Shown here: positions 21,876-30,919 of the stretch, in pieces
Layout: the number at the start of each line of letters is the position of its first letter
Position numbering within the stretch: position 1 is the first letter of the stretch
Assembly: GCA_028713975.1 (NCBI GenBank)
Contig: JAQTNE010000010.1
Coordinates: forward strand, 1 to 64,000
Direction of reading: 5' to 3'
DNA length: 64,000 nt
Origin: Sulfuricella sp.
Lineage (GTDB): Bacteria; Pseudomonadota; Gammaproteobacteria; Burkholderiales; Sulfuricellaceae
Made by a program: the position numbers and the translations under genes
Notes under the pieces: model-generated
Database searches by the model: none
What the model was told of the DNA's origin: nothing
The model's input: only the letters and a program-made list of their open reading frames with translations

Positions 21876-23666
21876 ATGGCCATGAAATTTACCGCGATCA
21901 AACCGGCGCGCGTTCCTCCTGCAGCCGATGGAATTCAGGTCAATTATTGCAAGAACCCTGCCTGCCTGAATTACGGTGTTCCCGCATTAGAAAAGCTATC
22001 TGGCCAGAAGCGTGTAAGCGCTGGGCACGACAGCTACATTGCATCTGGTGGTGGAACAAGCATGCCTGTCCTGAAGTGCAAGCTCTGCAACGAGTTTCCT
22101 TCCATCAAAAGCAATGTTGCCATTGCTGAAGAATTGAACCGGATGCTGGCCGATTTGCGTCTGGAACCAGAACCGTCATGTCCCGATACGCAATGTGCAA
22201 ACCATAGCGTTCCCGTGACCACTGGCAAGGGGCACTACCAATCTTACGGAAAGACCCACTCAGGCTCCAAGCGATATTTATGCAATGTATGCAAACGAAC
22301 TTTCACAGTTTCCTTCAAGTCCACTATCCGGCAGCGGCATGAAGATAAGAACCAGCTGATTTTCTCGCTGCTTATGAATAAATCTCCGATGCGGCGAATC
22401 TGCGAAGTAGCGGACATAAACCCCAAAACCCTATACCAGCGCATCAACTTCTTTTATGAGCAGTGCAAAACGTTTGTTGCTGACAGGGAACAGCAATTGC
22501 TCGAAGGCAAGGTATTCCCACGGTTATACATAGCAGTGGATCGGCAGGATTACACCGTGAACTGGTCTAACCAGGACGACAAACGAAATGTCGTCATGCA
22601 TGCCGTGGGCAGTGCCGACCATGGAACAGGTTACGTTTTCGGAATGCACCTTGATTTCGACCCGTCGCTGGACCCTGCGCAAATAGAACAGGATGCCGCA
22701 GCTCTGAATGATCAATCCATCAGCTACCCATTTCGCCGCTACGCAAGACTATGGCTTAAATCCGACTACACCGATTACATCCGGCAACGCAGGCGATTAG
22801 TGAAACGTGTTGGGTATGCCCGAGATGTAACCAATGATGTTGCGGATACTTATGGCGAACTTGCCGACCGGTTGGACATAGAGGCTCCACTATCTCAGTC
22901 ATTCGATACGACTTTGCCAAAAAAGGGAATGCAGGTTCATTCTGAATATACGTTATATGGGCATTTCTTCTACCTCAAGCACTTATTCGGAGGGGTTGAG
23001 AAGATGCGATTTTTTCTCGATCAAGAATCTGGCATCCGTGCCGCTTGCCTATCTGCGTTTAGCGAGGAAATAAAAGCGCGTAAGGCGGATGCTTTCTATG
23101 TGCGAATCAATAAGGATCTGACGGTCAATGAACGGCGACAGGCATTAGCTATCAGCCGTGCAGAATTTGAAAAGGCAAAGAACAACTATCCATCTCTCAA
23201 GGGGAGTGAGGTTGAGCTACTTCTTATTCAGGATCGTTTGCAGCACATGTCCACCATCGGCAAGTGGAGCGACCGTTGGCTGCTCCACCCATTTCCCAGC
23301 ATGAGTGAACCTGAGAAGGCGATCTGCTACATGACAAATTATGGCGATTACGCGGCGGATCATCTTGCGCGGCTATATTCAAAAGCTAGCCTGCACTCCA
23401 TTGATCGCTTCTTTATGCAATTACGGCGGCGATTGTCGCTCTTCGAGCGTCCAATAGTCACGTCGAGTGCACAAGGTCGATCATGGTTCGGATACAGTCC
23501 CTACAACCCAGAAGTGGCGATGAAGATGCTGATGATATTTCGGGTGTTCTACAACTATGTGGCAGTGGGCGAGGATAAAAAAACGCCGGCAATGCGGCTT
23601 GGATTGGCGAAGGGTAAGGTCGGCTTGGATGACATTATTAATTTTAGCCCCAAAAATATGGCGTGA
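21876..23666 (+). CDS. Zinc-ribbon (InsA-like) DDE-transposase-like protein, 596 aa
   Basis: Cys pairs YCKNPACLNYG, CKLC, CPDTQCANH, YLCNVCKRTFTVS; candidate acidic residues LYIAVDRQDY and FFLDQESG; RRRLSLFERP...YNPEVAMKMLMIFRVFYNY transposase-like tail. Confidence 0.65.
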   Translation: MAMKFTAIKPARVPPAADGIQVNYCKNPACLNYGVPALEKLSGQKRVSAGHDSYIASGGGTSMPVLKCKLCNEFPSIKSNVAIAEELNRMLADLRLEPEPSCPDTQCANHSVPVTTGKGHYQSYGKTHSGSKRYLCNVCKRTFTVSFKSTIRQRHEDKNQLIFSLLMNKSPMRRICEVADINPKTLYQRINFFYEQCKTFVADREQQLLEGKVFPRLYIAVDRQDYTVNWSNQDDKRNVVMHAVGSADHGTGYVFGMHLDFDPSLDPAQIEQDAAALNDQSISYPFRRYARLWLKSDYTDYIRQRRRLVKRVGYARDVTNDVADTYGELADRLDIEAPLSQSFDTTLPKKGMQVHSEYTLYGHFFYLKHLFGGVEKMRFFLDQESGIRAACLSAFSEEIKARKADAFYVRINKDLTVNERRQALAISRAEFEKAKNNYPSLKGSEVELLLIQDRLQHMSTIGKWSDRWLLHPFPSMSEPEKAICYMTNYGDYAADHLARLYSKASLHSIDRFFMQLRRRLSLFERPIVTSSAQGRSWFGYSPYNPEVAMKMLMIFRVFYNYVAVGEDKKTPAMRLGLAKGKVGLDDIINFSPKNMA

Positions 23667-23673
23667 TGGATAC

Positions 23674-24420
23674 CTAGATATACACGCTGAGCCAGAGATG
23701 GCGAATCGCTATATCGCCCGGCTCTCCCAGAGAATCAGCATCATAGCTCCAATCTCTGGAGTGAGTCGTCTGATAAACGTTAGGTAATGGATTCGGTGGG
23801 GCAACCCTCACAGCAGAACTCTTTACGGCAAATCGCTTATATCGACTTGAAGGTTTCAAGTATTCTTGAATTGCTGCGCCGGCATCCAGATCAACACCGC
23901 GGACGTAGGCGAGCATCAATCCTTGTCTCATAGCCCATGCGTAACGTCCGTCGATAAAACGTATAACGCCATCCCTGAAATATTCACCCACCTTCTGATG
24001 GGATTTTTCGCTGATGACTTTTGCTTCAATGAAAACAGCATAATATTGAGCGTCAATTCCGGCATGCGGGGCAATACGTGGCTTGAATACTAAATCTGGC
24101 TGCTGTATCTCTTCATTTTTGTAGTTTCTAAACCCCGCGCCAACATAAGCATGATCGAAGTGCTTGACCAACGTTAGAAAAGGGTCTTTCTGTTTATTAT
24201 TCCGCAAAAAGTTGATCGCACGAACCAACGGTTCAGAGATTAGATGCTCGTCGTCATTATCGATGTCGACTTGGTATCTAGACTGATTTTTTACCAATTC
24301 TTTCCAGGCTTCACGAAGCCCAAGTTCTATCGCCCCAAGCCATAAAGAAGAAATGGCGTCGAATGGCAGAATCGCACGCGAATCTCGCGCGATAGCGACT
24401 AGTGATCGTCGTCCTGTCAT
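23674..24420 (-). CDS. PD-(D/E)XK-like nuclease, probable restriction subunit
   Basis: QQPDLVFKP...YYAVFIEAKVI (D...EAK); 4-bp ATGA overlap with the upstream methyltransferase. Confidence 0.6.
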   Translation of the reverse strand: MTGRRSLVAIARDSRAILPFDAISSLWLGAIELGLREAWKELVKNQSRYQVDIDNDDEHLISEPLVRAINFLRNNKQKDPFLTLVKHFDHAYVGAGFRNYKNEEIQQPDLVFKPRIAPHAGIDAQYYAVFIEAKVISEKSHQKVGEYFRDGVIRFIDGRYAWAMRQGLMLAYVRGVDLDAGAAIQEYLKPSSRYKRFAVKSSAVRVAPPNPLPNVYQTTHSRDWSYDADSLGEPGDIAIRHLWLSVYI

Positions 24421-27400
24421 TGCATACCGCCCATCAGATGATCTCCGAAACGGTTCATCAAATCAAACGCCAAGAGCCTAGCTCTACTGTGTGTCCAGTA
24501 GCGCCGCTGAGCAAGAATTCCCACTCGGATGTGTCCACTTTCAGAATTGATGAAGATGCGTGTTGCTCCCTGACTATCAGCTAGTGCGGACACCAAGTTG
24601 GAAACGTACTGCGCATTCGACGTTGACAGACTCCCGCCCTCGACGAATACATCGAAGAATACCCATGGTGGATACTGTGCCGGTGCAATCTGACAATGAA
24701 TAACGGCATCAGCCATTGCGAAGAGAGGCTTCATTTCGTTTTCTACAACCAGCAAGAAAGATTCTGTGTCTTCCTTCGAGGGGGGCGTCGTGGCATTCTT
24801 CCGTACCGTGGTGTATGGAAGCCTAGTCGCCAGCGTATCGGCAACCACCTGCTGGTCGTCGGCGTTCAAACCATATAGGTTGAAGACCCACGTCTCGATA
24901 TCGGCCCAATCCTGTTCAGATGGCTCTCCGGCCAACGCGGCAGAAAGACGGCACACGTCCGCAATTTCCTGGGGAGTTAGAGATTCGAATGGAAGAAACG
25001 GGAAGTCCAGAATATCCTCTTCCAACAATGCACGGCGCTCGGTTCCGAATTTAGCACTGGTTATCAAAGCGTAAAAAACGAATAAGCTGGAATTAAAAAG
25101 TACAAAAGCATAACGTGCAATTTGTTCGTTTTTCGGGTGTTCGTGGGAACTTAATCCGTAAAACGATTCGTTATAGGCGACCGGTATTTCGTCGAGAATC
25201 AACCTCGCACGCACATCGTCACGAGAAGAGCCCGGCGCTTCACTTACAAGCACCAATGGGGGCCGATAGATATCTGCGCGCCGCGGCGACTCCAAGGTTT
25301 CATGACTAAAGGGCGGGAGCTTTTCTTGTTCAACCAGAAAACCTGGGCAGCAACTGACTGCTATCTTCTTACTGAGATGCCGAGCGCCCATGTCGACAAT
25401 AAACTTCGCGCTTCTTTGCTTTTGTTTTGCAGCGACCCGGAAGCCTTGGCCGTATTGCAGTTTTGCTTCTGGCTGCCAGTAATCACCAAATCGCAGAAAT
25501 GCACGCTCAGTTCCTTCCTGTCCCGCTTCATTTGCGCTCAAGAGACGACCAAGACGGCGTGAAATATCCGCGTCCAGTGCTGTACCCACTGCCAGCGTCT
25601 TCAAGAGTGTTGGATTCTGCCTCACTACGGATAGCTGAACGGGTTCGGCTGTCTGATAGTCGAGGCGGAAGCGACCATGAGGAATCAGGTTCGTATCCGG
25701 ATCCGGAGTCAGGAACAGAAAGGTATCTGTGTCCTGCGGGGGCGAATTCTGTGCAAAAAGCAAACAGAATGGCTGATTAACCCCAGGCCAGAAGCCATCG
25801 GCATGCTCTGAGCCATTCAGAATAGCCAGCACACGCAGGGCTGAAAATAGAGCGTCCCGCGCTTCCCTACCTTTTCCCGCCCGCTTGAAAAGCAGGCGGC
25901 CGTGCAGTGCAAAAACAATCATTCCGCCCGGTTTTACCCAACGCATGGCACGCCAGACAAATGGCAAATCCGGGACGTTATCGGGGTTGGTATAGTCCTT
26001 GGTTGCCTTGACTAGAGTTTCGTTATTGCCGGATTGCTGAGCAATTTCCCGAGCCATAGCACTAACATACGCGTTCAACCGATTACCCTCTTTACCGGAC
26101 TTCCACGCGGTCCATGGAGGGTTGCCGATGACTATGTCATATTTTCCGTCATGTTCGTCGGGTGCGCCTGGACCAAGACTGCCAAGCACAACGCTCTTTG
26201 GATATTCCTCTCCCTTGGCTCGTGTAACAAAAAGGTTGTTATCGAGAAGTTTATGGAACTTCAGCTTACTTGGTGGAAACGGATTGGGGTCGAGTTCAAG
26301 AGCGGTGAGATACAAGCTTAGAGACGTCAACCTCAAGGCGGATGCATTGATGTCGAATCCGAAGATTTTGTCTTTCAGTATCCGGCGAATCGTCCGGTAG
26401 TCTGGCCGTGTATTCGTTGCACTCCAAGTCTCTGCAACGAGGCGTCGAAACGCCAGTACAAGAAAAATACCGGCACCTACTGCAGGATCGAGCACCCTCG
26501 CCGAAAATCTGGCCTGCTCGTCCAAACCATTGAACGCCTCATTGATCATGTACTCCGCAACGAAGCGTGGCGTGTAATAGATGCTTTCCTCTCGTGCTCC
26601 TTTGGAGAACAAGCGGTGAGCATAGTGCTCATAGACCTGACTGAGGAGCCCAACCGGGACATGGGCGAAATTGACCGTATTCCAATACAGTTCGAAAGAT
26701 AGTTGCCCCCCAGGGGCGCGATGGAGAATATTTGACAGATGCTCAAGCGCCTTGGGATCGGTACTGTTCAGTTTGCTGAAATAGTCTTGATAGTTGGTAT
26801 CAGCGAGCGGAAGCATATCGCCATTGAATTTGTCGTGCAGCCAGTCACACACAAGGGCGGCAAACTGCGGCGTGTCGAAGCAACGCTCAGGGCCGCCGCC
26901 TACGAAAATCTCGGGGAATGTCTCACTGTTGATGATTCCTCTGTCGATGAGAAATCTGGCAAACAACGCTCTGCCGATCAAAGAAATCACGTCGTCAAAG
27001 TGGTCCGCTAGCGCAGGACTTGACGTCAGCGCATCACTGACCTCAGTGAGCACATCAAACAGCACATTATGCACAGCCTGCTGCAGTACATCCTTCTGGC
27101 GATCGAAGGTGCCGTTGGTGAGTTGTTGTAGAACGAGAGGATTCTCGTCCACGGTAATTGCAGTGCCTCGCGGCATGTCATTGCCCAGTCCAACAGAGAA
27201 CACTTCGAGTTCTCCTGGCCGCAATACCAGAAGATATTCAGCGTCGCCCCGGCACGCCAAGTCATGGCGAAGATTTATAAGAGCATCGGGATTTATCTTG
27301 GCTGCCTTGGCGAGGCTGTCAGCGCGAATAACGTAGGCAATGGCCTGACCGGAACTCTCTACGACCGCATCAACCGGGGCGCTTAAGGGGCGAATAAACT

Positions 27401-27524
27401 TGAGGTGCGGTTGACTGACGAGATCAAGGTAGTCGATATTTTCGGCGCTAGGCTCAGAAAGCAGACGAACGTCGTGGCCCGGCGCGCCAAAACGTTCAAG
27501 CTCCCTCCGAAAATCCAACTTCAT
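24417..27524 (-). CDS. N6-adenine DNA methyltransferase (Eco57I/type II gamma-class-like)
   Basis: VLDPAVGAGIFLVLAF (motif I), YDIVIGNPPWTAW (NPPW motif IV), FGFDINASALRLTSLSLYL; start chosen at MKLDFRRELERFG. Confidence 0.88.
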   Translation of the reverse strand: MKLDFRRELERFGAPGHDVRLLSEPSAENIDYLDLVSQPHLKFIRPLSAPVDAVVESSGQAIAYVIRADSLAKAAKINPDALINLRHDLACRGDAEYLLVLRPGELEVFSVGLGNDMPRGTAITVDENPLVLQQLTNGTFDRQKDVLQQAVHNVLFDVLTEVSDALTSSPALADHFDDVISLIGRALFARFLIDRGIINSETFPEIFVGGGPERCFDTPQFAALVCDWLHDKFNGDMLPLADTNYQDYFSKLNSTDPKALEHLSNILHRAPGGQLSFELYWNTVNFAHVPVGLLSQVYEHYAHRLFSKGAREESIYYTPRFVAEYMINEAFNGLDEQARFSARVLDPAVGAGIFLVLAFRRLVAETWSATNTRPDYRTIRRILKDKIFGFDINASALRLTSLSLYLTALELDPNPFPPSKLKFHKLLDNNLFVTRAKGEEYPKSVVLGSLGPGAPDEHDGKYDIVIGNPPWTAWKSGKEGNRLNAYVSAMAREIAQQSGNNETLVKATKDYTNPDNVPDLPFVWRAMRWVKPGGMIVFALHGRLLFKRAGKGREARDALFSALRVLAILNGSEHADGFWPGVNQPFCLLFAQNSPPQDTDTFLFLTPDPDTNLIPHGRFRLDYQTAEPVQLSVVRQNPTLLKTLAVGTALDADISRRLGRLLSANEAGQEGTERAFLRFGDYWQPEAKLQYGQGFRVAAKQKQRSAKFIVDMGARHLSKKIAVSCCPGFLVEQEKLPPFSHETLESPRRADIYRPPLVLVSEAPGSSRDDVRARLILDEIPVAYNESFYGLSSHEHPKNEQIARYAFVLFNSSLFVFYALITSAKFGTERRALLEEDILDFPFLPFESLTPQEIADVCRLSAALAGEPSEQDWADIETWVFNLYGLNADDQQVVADTLATRLPYTTVRKNATTPPSKEDTESFLLVVENEMKPLFAMADAVIHCQIAPAQYPPWVFFDVFVEGGSLSTSNAQYVSNLVSALADSQGATRIFINSESGHIRVGILAQRRYWTHSRARLLAFDLMNRFGDHLMGGMQ

Positions 27525-27579
27525 CCCATTTCTCTCCGTGTGAAATGTCAAACAGCCCGGCAATGATACACAATCGCCC

Positions 27580-27618
27580 TTGACATAATGATTATAGTGC
27601 ATTAATAATGCCTGTCAA
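27580..27618. promoter_or_regulatory. Overlapping divergent promoters and twin palindromic operators of the R-M module
   Basis: + strand TTGACA (27580-27585)-17-TAATAA (27603-27608); - strand TTGACA (27613-27618)-16-TATAAT (27591-27596); operators ATAATGATTAT (27585-27595) and GCATTAATAATGC (27599-27611). Confidence 0.75.
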
Positions 27619-27635
27619 GCATATTCTAATGTTAG

Positions 27636-27989
27636 ATGATGAAAAAAGACGAGCGCAATTCAGATGATAATCAGCAATTTAGTGTTCGCGGAATTATCCG
27701 TGAAGCGCGTGGCACTAAAACGCAAAAAGAGTACGCCGCAGAGCTAGGCATACGGCAGGATCTTCTTTGTAAATATGAGAAGGGGGCTGTCAATCCGCCC
27801 GCGCCGATCGTCGAGCGATGTATGCGTGACGCGCATCGAATCAGTAAGCGTCGAACGCCGAGCGCCGTGACGATAGCCAGAAGGATCCGGTCTGACCTAG
27901 GTGAGCCGGAATTGGAGCCGGTCAGGGCGATCATCTCCAACTTGCTTGATGTATTATCGAAAACCCGGAAGGTCGGATCGCTTTCATGA
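27636..27989 (+). CDS. XRE-family HTH regulator, candidate R-M controller protein
   Basis: REARGTKTQKEYAAELGIRQDLLCKYEKGAVNPPAPIVERCM; divergent from the methyltransferase. Confidence 0.75.
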   Translation: MMKKDERNSDDNQQFSVRGIIREARGTKTQKEYAAELGIRQDLLCKYEKGAVNPPAPIVERCMRDAHRISKRRTPSAVTIARRIRSDLGEPELEPVRAIISNLLDVLSKTRKVGSLS

Positions 27990-28366
27990 GCCCGCATTTG
28001 TTAGGGCGACATCAGCCTGAAGACTCGTAAGGCACGCATGAGAAAAGCGTTAAGTGGGTGGGCTTGTGCATACCGATGCCAGGAAGGCATTTACGATCAT
28101 TCTAGATTCTTTGTTTTAATGGCTATTTGCAATCTGCGGTTGGAAATTTGAATTTGATGCGTTGAAGCACGGAAACGGCTAAACATCGCCCCGGTTGGAA
28201 ATGAGGTTGGACAGCAATGCTGCTACGGCGGCCGGATGGCTGCAATGTGTCGAGTAACAGCCGCATATTATTCTGACCGGAAAGTCTGTGTCCGACCCAT
28301 AGCAGATGTTCGAGGCGATCGCCCTGGGTGTCTGCTTTCGCTACAACAGCGGCCTGCGGTCAGCTA

Positions 28367-29217
28367 TCAATCAGATGGCTTGACCTCGAAACGCAGCTTT
28401 CCCTTTTGTGGATAGGGTGACTCGTCGTTCGTGATGACGTAGTCGGCATCGAAACTCTTGATGTCATTCTCCAAGCTGAGCACGAGAGTGAACGAATGGA
28501 GCTTCGACGGTAGTGGTGCTGTAGCTTCGAGATCGTAAATTCGATGGATCTGTGATCGTTGGCGATGCGGGAAGGTTTCTCGAGAAGACCCATGTACGGC
28601 GACTGGACATATTGTGCTGTCACCATGTTGATGATCCCGCGTGGAGCAAACGGAGGGGGCTTGGTCTCTCAGGCGGCTTGGGTAAGTCGTCGTCTTCATA
28701 GACGAGGACACCTGGCGGAAAGTTGAGACACGACCGCACATCGGTTGCGGGTCGCGTTCCTCTATTCACCAAGACAAGCTTCGCGCAGATAACGCGCTGC
28801 AGCGTCAGGCTGTGTTCCTTGACTGCGTCGAGGTAAGCTGCATACCGCTCATAATACTGTTCCACTCGCTCGTTGTAACCATCAAGGTCGCCCTGCGTCC
28901 ACTCTCGAAATGGCTTAATACGCTCGCGGGAGCTCATACCATCTGCTGGCAGCCAATCGATCTTCACGGCGATCGGTCAACTTGTTTTCCTTGGTGCCGC
29001 GCTTCAACGAGCGCATCCAAAACGGAAGATTATTCGATATTTGGTCTTGCCTGTTCACCCGCCAAGTAACCGGCGACGTCAATTCTGCGAGGAACTTGGC
29101 CTCAATGTGGTTTCGTATGCCGCCGATGGTGTCGCCATCATCTTCGACGGGATCTAAAATAGGCACGAGCGACTTTATTGGGCAGCCTAGAAGATATTGG
29201 GGGGGTGATATTGACAA
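28367..29217 (-). pseudogene. Frameshifted hypothetical gene (at least two apparent frame changes)
   Basis: MSISPPQYLLGCPIKSLVPILDPVEDD...SLKRGTKENKLT | KIDWLPADGMSSRERIKPFREW...LPKPPE | IYDLEATAPLPSKLHSFTLVLSLENDIKSFD...RFEVKPSD continue across different minus frames. Confidence 0.6.
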
Positions 29218-29278
29218 TCACAAATAGCATTTATTATTATTGCATAAGTAATTCATGCCATTTGCGAGGCGTCAGATA

Positions 29279-30232
29279 ATGAAAAGAAGTCCGGTAGTGG
29301 TAGTGTTCGCAACTATGCTCGGGTATTCCAACTTGTCTTTTCCGTTTGACGCAAAGGCAATGCTCGATTCGCTCCCGGCACAAGCAACTGTCATTCCGGT
29401 GCCTTCCTCGCCTAAGACTACCGTAAAACCCTCCGCACCTGAGGTAGTCCCAACTGAAGAGGCGATCCAAATATTCAAAGGTGGCCAGCCAAATAAGGAC
29501 GAGCTCGGTGCACCAGCCAAGCTCACCACGAAGCATTCTCAGAACCGAGAATGGGCGAAGACCATTCCGAAAGCAACTGTTAGCAAACCAGCGACGGCTG
29601 CCAACACCAGTACGGCGGATACAAAGCAGGTTACACCGCCAAATGCCGGCGCTGGGGCAATATCTCCCACACCCGCCCTTGACCCTGCGGTGATAGGCCA
29701 ACGACGAGGCGACATGACCACCTTGACCAACGTCTATGACACATTGGTCGCGACGTGCAAAGGTCGCTACGGCACATTAGAGAGCCGGCTGAAGCAGCAA
29801 ACGATTCGCTCGGAGAGCATTGCGATTTACGGCGGCTTGATCGGAACCATTGGTGCCGTCGCGACATGCCCGCATTGCGCGGCGCTGGCCAGCGGCCTCG
29901 CAGGCTTAGCCAATCCTATGCAGCAGACATTCAAGGACAACAGCGACACGCCTACAGATACTATTGCCGAACTTAAAGCGCTATCTGATAGCATTAAAAA
30001 GGACTTCGATGAATATCGAGCACTACCGCTGCCGCAGGTGTATTCGGGAACCGATGATGACTTTTGGTCGAAGTTTCAGACGCGCAGGGACAAGCTTGCA
30101 TCAATAATTTTGTCCTGTGAGTTCTATTCTCAAGCCGCTGCAAAGGCGGGGGAAGCCCCTGCACAAGCCAAGGATTCCACGCCAGCGGCCTCGGCCAAAC
30201 CGGCCGATCCGGTGGCGGCACCGGAAAAGTAG
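29279..30232 (+). CDS. Hypothetical Pro/Ala-rich protein, probably exported
   Basis: MKRSPVVVVFATMLGYSNLSFPFDAKA signal-like N-terminus; repetitive Pro/Ala linkers; VATCPHCAALASG segment. Confidence 0.6.
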   Translation: MKRSPVVVVFATMLGYSNLSFPFDAKAMLDSLPAQATVIPVPSSPKTTVKPSAPEVVPTEEAIQIFKGGQPNKDELGAPAKLTTKHSQNREWAKTIPKATVSKPATAANTSTADTKQVTPPNAGAGAISPTPALDPAVIGQRRGDMTTLTNVYDTLVATCKGRYGTLESRLKQQTIRSESIAIYGGLIGTIGAVATCPHCAALASGLAGLANPMQQTFKDNSDTPTDTIAELKALSDSIKKDFDEYRALPLPQVYSGTDDDFWSKFQTRRDKLASIILSCEFYSQAAAKAGEAPAQAKDSTPAASAKPADPVAAPEK

Positions 30233-30302
30233 GGTTCGGTATTGGCTTATTTCTCTCCTCAGTTGCTAAGCTAGCCCCCTTGATGATAGCCCCTAAATAA
30301 GA

Positions 30303-30332
30303 AAAGGCCGAACCGGGAGTGGTTCGGCCTTT
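30303..30332. terminator. Bidirectional terminator-like hairpin between the island and rplQ
   Basis: AAAGGCCGAACC-gggagt-GGTTCGGCCTTT, 12-bp perfect stem. Confidence 0.8.
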
Positions 30333-30439
30333 CTCAGCAATTTAATTGAACGGCTAGGCAAGCCTGCATCCCTTTAAAATACCAACACCATAAGTGGGCT
30401 AGGGGCAAGCCCGGCTTTTTTCACGGCTAACACCTGGAC

Positions 30440-30826
30440 TCAGGCGTTGGCAGTTTCTTCGGCAACTTCTGGACGATCCAGCAGTTCGACAATTGCCATC
30501 GGCGCATTGTCTCCCTTGCGGAAGCCGCACTTGAGGATGCGCAGGTAGCCGCCGTTGCGAGTCTGGAAGCGTGGGCCCAGTTCGCTGAACAGCTTGCCGA
30601 CGACATCACGGTCGCGCAGGCGGTCAAATGCCAGCCGACGGTTAGCCAGCGTTGGTTTCTTGCCCAAGGTGATCAGCGGCTCGGCGATGCGGCGCAGTTC
30701 TTTAGCCTTTGGCAGCGTGGTGGTGATGACTTCATGGTTCAGCAGCGAGACGGCCATATTGCGCAACATCGCCAAACGGTGGCTGCTGGTGACATTAAGT
30801 TTTCTAAGTCCTAAACGGTGACGCAT
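30440..30826 (-). CDS. rplQ: 50S ribosomal protein L17
   Basis: [45 protein letters not shown]. Confidence 0.98.
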   Translation of the reverse strand: MRHRLGLRKLNVTSSHRLAMLRNMAVSLLNHEVITTTLPKAKELRRIAEPLITLGKKPTLANRRLAFDRLRDRDVVGKLFSELGPRFQTRNGGYLRILKCGFRKGDNAPMAIVELLDRPEVAEETANA

Positions 30827-30919
30827 GATCTACCCTTCCATTACATACAATCTTTCATGCACTTTAGTGCATAGAAAGTCGGAGTACCCTTGTGGTGCTT
30901 CGTGTTTCACGAACAACTT

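Noticed and set aside
21780-23700. Complete insertion sequence around the 596-aa gene
   Set aside because: No matching terminal inverted repeats or target duplication could be found by eye, so element boundaries are not claimed.
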